From the NCBI GenBank assembly GCA_029931535.1, contig JAQPZY010001157.1, positions 1,234,001 through 1,298,000 of the forward strand: a stretch of DNA of 64,000 nt, given 5' to 3'. Position 1 is the first letter of the stretch; every line of letters starts with the position of its first letter. The position numbers and the translations under genes are program-made. The stretch comes from Margaritifera margaritifera. Taxonomy: Eukaryota; Mollusca; Bivalvia; Unionida; Margaritiferidae. Of this stretch, positions 60,514 through 64,000 are shown in pieces. Under the pieces are notes generated by a model that had not been told where the DNA came from, ran no database searches, and saw nothing but the letters and a program-made list of their open reading frames with translations.

Positions 60514-60927
60514 TTGAAGGAGTTTCAATGACTATTACTCCGTCAACCATGGTGATAGGTTCCAGTTCAGCAAATCCTGTGACGAGGTTAGAATTGCGGT
60601 GTTCTAGTGATGGAACAACCAACGCTGGTATATATAGCCTTGCAATTTCAAGAAGAAGATTTACAGAAACAGGATATACAGGGATTGCAATACAAGATGT
60701 ATTAGATGGAACTAAACAAGATCCAAACATACCACCGGACATACTGACAAAATCACCAAATATCACCGGGAGTCTTTCTGGAACCTCAGGTACATTGACA
60801 GTAACCATGAATGGAGAAAGTCTAACCTGTAATGATCAAACAGAGTTCAAATGTGAGATGAGCTGCAAAATTGCAGGAGTTCCTGGTTCTCAGATTGTTA
60901 CTGCAAGTAATAACTTTACAGTTATAC
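60514..60927 (+). CDS. Ig-like domain exon of an extracellular or cell-surface protein
   Basis: A 414-bp internal exon. Acceptor: a T-rich tract (CATTTTTCTTGACAG) ending at 60513. Donor: GTAAGT at 60928. Exactly 138 codons' worth of bases, with the reading frame broken after the first codon base at both ends, a symmetric phase 1-1 exon; that phase is typical of shuffled extracellular modules. The product begins EGVSMTITPSTMVIGSSS. It has RLELRCSS (first Ig cysteine on a predicted B strand), GIYSLAISRR, GTLTVTMNGESLTC and EFKCEMSCKI (F-strand-like cysteine), and ends ASNNFTVI. No membrane segment lies inside. The residues after the donor are intron-encoded and should be ignored. Related Ig exons occur in many invertebrate recognition proteins; the family cannot be named from one exon. 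No other exon of the gene was identified. Confidence 0.72.
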
Positions 60928-61317
60928 GTAAGTACAATATTGCAGCTTACGCCTTGTTATTTCATGGTAAATTGCATAGTATTTTTCAGTTTGAAACACC
61001 TTATTTGATCACTGCCATTTATATGCTGCTAAGACTGTTCTCAAAGTTATAAGTGCTGTAGTTTTTAATAAATCAAAGTGATTTCTGGTAGCTTGTACTG
61101 TCGATGACATCAGTTTCAACTACAGTCAAACCCCGTCTTCAGCATTCGCTTCTGGGAAGTGAGCAAAACGGTCTCTAAAGACAGGTGGATCCTTAACAGA
61201 GGTTAATTTCTAGAATAATTTTCTTTAAGGGACTTTGAAAAATTGTCTGTTTATGTCCAGTGGTTTCTTGATAAAGATGACTTTTAAAACAAGTGTCGCC
61301 CTGCCATGCATACTTTG

Positions 61318-61321
<4 letters not shown>
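60928..61321. other. Intron start after the Ig exon
   Basis: Begins with GTAAGTAC. A segment at 61120-61200 (CAGTCAAACCCCGTCTTCAG) resembles degenerate TIR-like sequence of pogo-type elements, but no partner was found. Confidence 0.35.

Positions 61322-61384
<63 letters not shown>
61322..61384. repeat. (AT)n microsatellite
   Basis: About 63 bp of AT repeats, ending in CATGTA. Confidence 0.95.
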
Positions 61385-61390
<6 letters not shown>

Positions 61391-62102
61391 CAAAGCAGCT
61401 CAACCGATTGTTAGGTCACCTCTGTGAAGTAGTGGCGAGCTGTTGTACTATCCCTGGGGTCGGCACATATAAAAGCATATATACATATGTATACAGCCTT
61501 ACTGCATCTCAACCATTCTTTTTTTTCGGGGTCCTAGACAACAGTTTGGACTGGGTTTCATACCCTCCCCTTCGATATTAGAAAAGGTATCGAATTCATA
61601 TTCTTTTCTTTGTTTACTTTGGTATTTATTGACGCTCACGACCACCACGCCGGATTTAAAACACTGTAAACTCAATCATTTAAATTTAATTAATTGACAT
61701 TTTAGGTAAGGCCGAAACGGTGAGTAAATTCTTTAAACACAATACATCATCTATGAGTTCTTGTGTGCATGAATATTTCCTCGAATATTGTTTAGGTTAG
61801 AAACTGCTTGCTCTATAGTATTATGGAAATTATTGTCAAAAGAATTACGATCTTTTGGAGTGCGCAAGACGGTGAAGTAATTTGCAAATGCATCGGCTAT
61901 TGAGGGTCAAAGGAGGTTTGACCATCATGACATATTTTCACACCTAATCCGCATTTCTTTGGCTTCCGTTTTCAATTAGTCGCCAGAAGAGGCGTAAGTC
62001 CTATTCAGCTGCTTTCTGAATTTCATTCAATGAATTAGATACAAAGGCATCACTAGCAGTACGCTGTGCATTCCTAAATTTACGGTTTACTTGGCACACG
62101 AT
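61385..62102. other. Gap: no gene seen
   Basis: No further Ig exon recognised up to the end of the Tx1 element. Confidence 0.4.
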
Positions 62103-64000
62103 TCTTTTTTTTATTTTTCATAAAATTTTATTGGGTAGTATATATGCAAGTTAAAAGAATGCATGAGCATCCCGTTGAACACACACGTGTTCAAAAGGTG
62201 CCAAACAAGAACAAGGTGATATATATGAACGAAGGTAAGTTGAATTATGAATGACAACAAATAAAACATGAAACAAAGGTAAGTATAATTGCAAGCAAAT
62301 TGACTGAAAGGAAAAAGAAATAAACACAATTATGAACGTTGACAAAATAAAATTCATGAAACATTATAACAAAAGGTGATAAATCAATTTCAAATATGAA
62401 CCAAACCAAACGCAATGAAACACAACAAATGCAAAGAAAACATTGTAACATAAATATAAACACAGGTGCCAATAACTGTTAGCACGTGCAGCCCAGGCTA
62501 ATCATGGGTCAGTGTGTTACAGGTAAAACAAGGTAAACAGAAAAGTGCATTATAAGGTGAATGTCTCCAGGTAAATATGACATGGATATACAGGTAAGTA
62601 GGGCAGGTAGGTATATGTATTATTTATTGTAAGCTGATGTCAATGACTAGCTCAAGAAGGATAAGAGTGTATTACTGCTTACTACTTCTTTTGGTAATAT
62701 GCACGAATACGTTTGATCCATATGGCATATTTATATTCAGCGCTTAATAAGAGGCATAGGTCCGCGAATTCGGGTTCCGCGAACGAAACCTCTTTCAGAA
62801 AAAGTCCGAATTTCAGAAAAGTGTAGAAGGTATTAAAAGAGTTTCTGGATAATTTCTTCAACCATTTAATTACTAAATGCTGCAAAGGATAGACTAAATT
62901 ACATTCGAAAAATAGGTGATCTATTGTTTCTATACCTCCACAAAAAGGGTATAATTTGGATTTAGAAATTCGTTTTAAAAACATACTGTAGTTTAGTGGT
63001 AAGATATCATGGATAGTTTTGAAGCATACATCTCTAGTTACTGGGTCTATGAATTTATTATGTAAATTTGTTCATACATCTGTTCAGCCAATAGTATATA
63101 TTGTGGACTTTAGGTTCTAGAAGAAAATTTTGAAGTTGTCGACGATATATGACTTTAGTGGGGATTTGACAAAAAATGAGCGCAGGATTATTTTCGTGAA
63201 AGGCTATAAAAGTTGTTATGCACTTTTTATAAAATTGGTGTACATATAGGGATTTCCCATTTTCCCATGAACATAGCGTTAGATTTACTATAGTTAATTT
63301 TTGCACCAGAAGCGCGCATATACAAGCTAGACGAAAATAAATAACGTTTGATCGATTCGTCGGTACAACAGAAACCTGTACTATTCGTCCGCATATAGGG
63401 AGATTTTACAGGCCTCTGGTGCACCAGGAACTTTAATACCAATAATTTCTGGGTCGTTTCGAATGTTTGCAGCAAAAGGTTCATACACTGTTACATATAG
63501 AAGGGGAGAAAGACAGCAACCTTGACGGACTCCTCTTGAAATGGAAACGGATTTGGAAATAAAATTATTGACCAAAACTGAGGAGCTGATATCATTATAA
63601 AAAATAGATATCCATTTAATAAAATTGGGTTGAAATCCAAAAGCTTCTAAAGTTTTGTGCATGAATTTATAGTTAACTCTGTCGAATGCTTTTTCTTGAT
63701 CTAGACATATAAATGCGCATGTTAGGTTTTTTTGGTCTATAAAATCACTAATATTTCTGATCAAATGAACATTATCAAAATTAGAACGCCCTTTAACTGC
63801 ACATGTTTGATCCATGTGGATAATTTTAGACATAACATTACCAAGTCTGTTGGTGATAATTTCGATAAAATGTTATAATCTAAATTTAAAAGGGAGATAG
63901 GTCTCCAATTTTTCATGTTATTTGAATTTTTGGCATCCTTACATAACAGTGTAATATAAGATAATTTTTGGGAATCAGACAGAGTGTTTGATTCAAAAAT
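62103..64000 (-). mobile_element. L1/Tx1-type LINE, second copy, 3' half
   Basis: Minus strand, running off the window. RT at 63833-63381: IIHMDQTCAVKGRSNFDNVH, then ICLDQEKAFDRVNY (first catalytic Asp intact), SRGVRQGCCLSPLLY, and ISLYADE followed by a stop, so the YADD motif itself is broken by a frameshift. Next, CTDESIKRYLFSSSLYM and a GAKINYSKSNAMFMG-like block (about 63300-63260) in another frame. The C-terminus at 62984-62682 has a zinc-knuckle-like segment (LYPFCGGIETIDHLFFECNL) and WLKK. A 3' UTR of about 570 bp ends in a reversed poly(A) tract at 62104-62117. A stop follows YQKK at 62682. Confidence 0.85.

Noticed and set aside
61120..61200. A second pogo-like TIR
   Set aside because: Only loose similarity to one end; no inverted partner or TA-flanked boundary found.

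Overview
The window is non-coding-dominated, AT-rich metazoan genomic DNA. It combines several clades of degenerate LINEs, tRNA-derived SINEs, a pogo/Tigger-type DNA transposon, hAT-type elements, a decayed Polinton/Maverick DNA polymerase and many long GA, TA and CATA microsatellites. This mixture, together with an Ig-domain exon bounded by GT-AG splice sites in phase 1-1, suggests an invertebrate. A mollusc or other lophotrochozoan is my best guess, but the sequence alone does not prove it.

Layout. 0-1.2 kb: an RTE-like LINE copy with its 5' part inverted (twin-priming signature). 1.5-2.6 kb: two tRNA-SINE copies. 3.74-6.77 kb: a complete 3,028-bp Tigger/pogo element with perfect 23-bp terminal inverted repeats, TA target duplication and a transposase broken by one frameshift. 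6.9-9.7 kb: local duplications and GA/CATA microsatellites. 10.3 kb: an unrecognised acidic repetitive ORF. 11.48-13.03 kb: a hAT-like element with a perfect 8-bp target duplication whose interior is a giant imperfect hairpin. 13.2-17.9 kb: three unrelated tandem-repeat arrays in a row (about 145 bp, 36 bp and 90 bp units), with a 67-bp miniature hAT-like element between the first two. 19.0-21.65 kb: a decayed minus-strand Polinton-type protein-primed DNA polymerase B. 22-35 kb: mostly featureless, with SINEs, a dispersed repeat and a LINE remnant at 30.5 kb. 35.7-40.1 kb: two 5'-truncated LINEs of different families meeting head to head. 41.6-42.35 kb: a candidate small host gene end (splice signals, short ORF, AATAAA). 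42.6-46.9 kb: inverted paralogous repeats, two hairpins and an LTR-like promoter/poly(A) arrangement. 49.8-55.7 kb: an L1/Tx1-type LINE on the minus strand interrupted by a plus-strand CR1/L2-like LINE with TAAA and CATA tails. 56.4-57.0 kb: another LINE remnant. 57.9 kb: the best preserved SINE. 59.0 kb: a near-perfect hairpin. 60.51-60.93 kb: the one convincing host protein-coding exon, an Ig-like domain. 62.1-64.0 kb: the 3' half of a second L1/Tx1 element running off the window.

The genes do not form a pathway. Essentially all recognisable coding sequence belongs to inactive mobile elements; the likely host genes are the Ig-domain exon and, less certainly, the 41.9-kb terminal exon and the 10.3-kb ORF. 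No rRNA gene, true tRNA gene or CRISPR array was seen. The most unusual structures are the hairpin-containing hAT element, the palindromic tandem arrays beside it, the Tigger transposase whose single frameshift falls between catalytic aspartates and whose end carries a PCNA-binding-like motif, and the Polinton polymerase relic.
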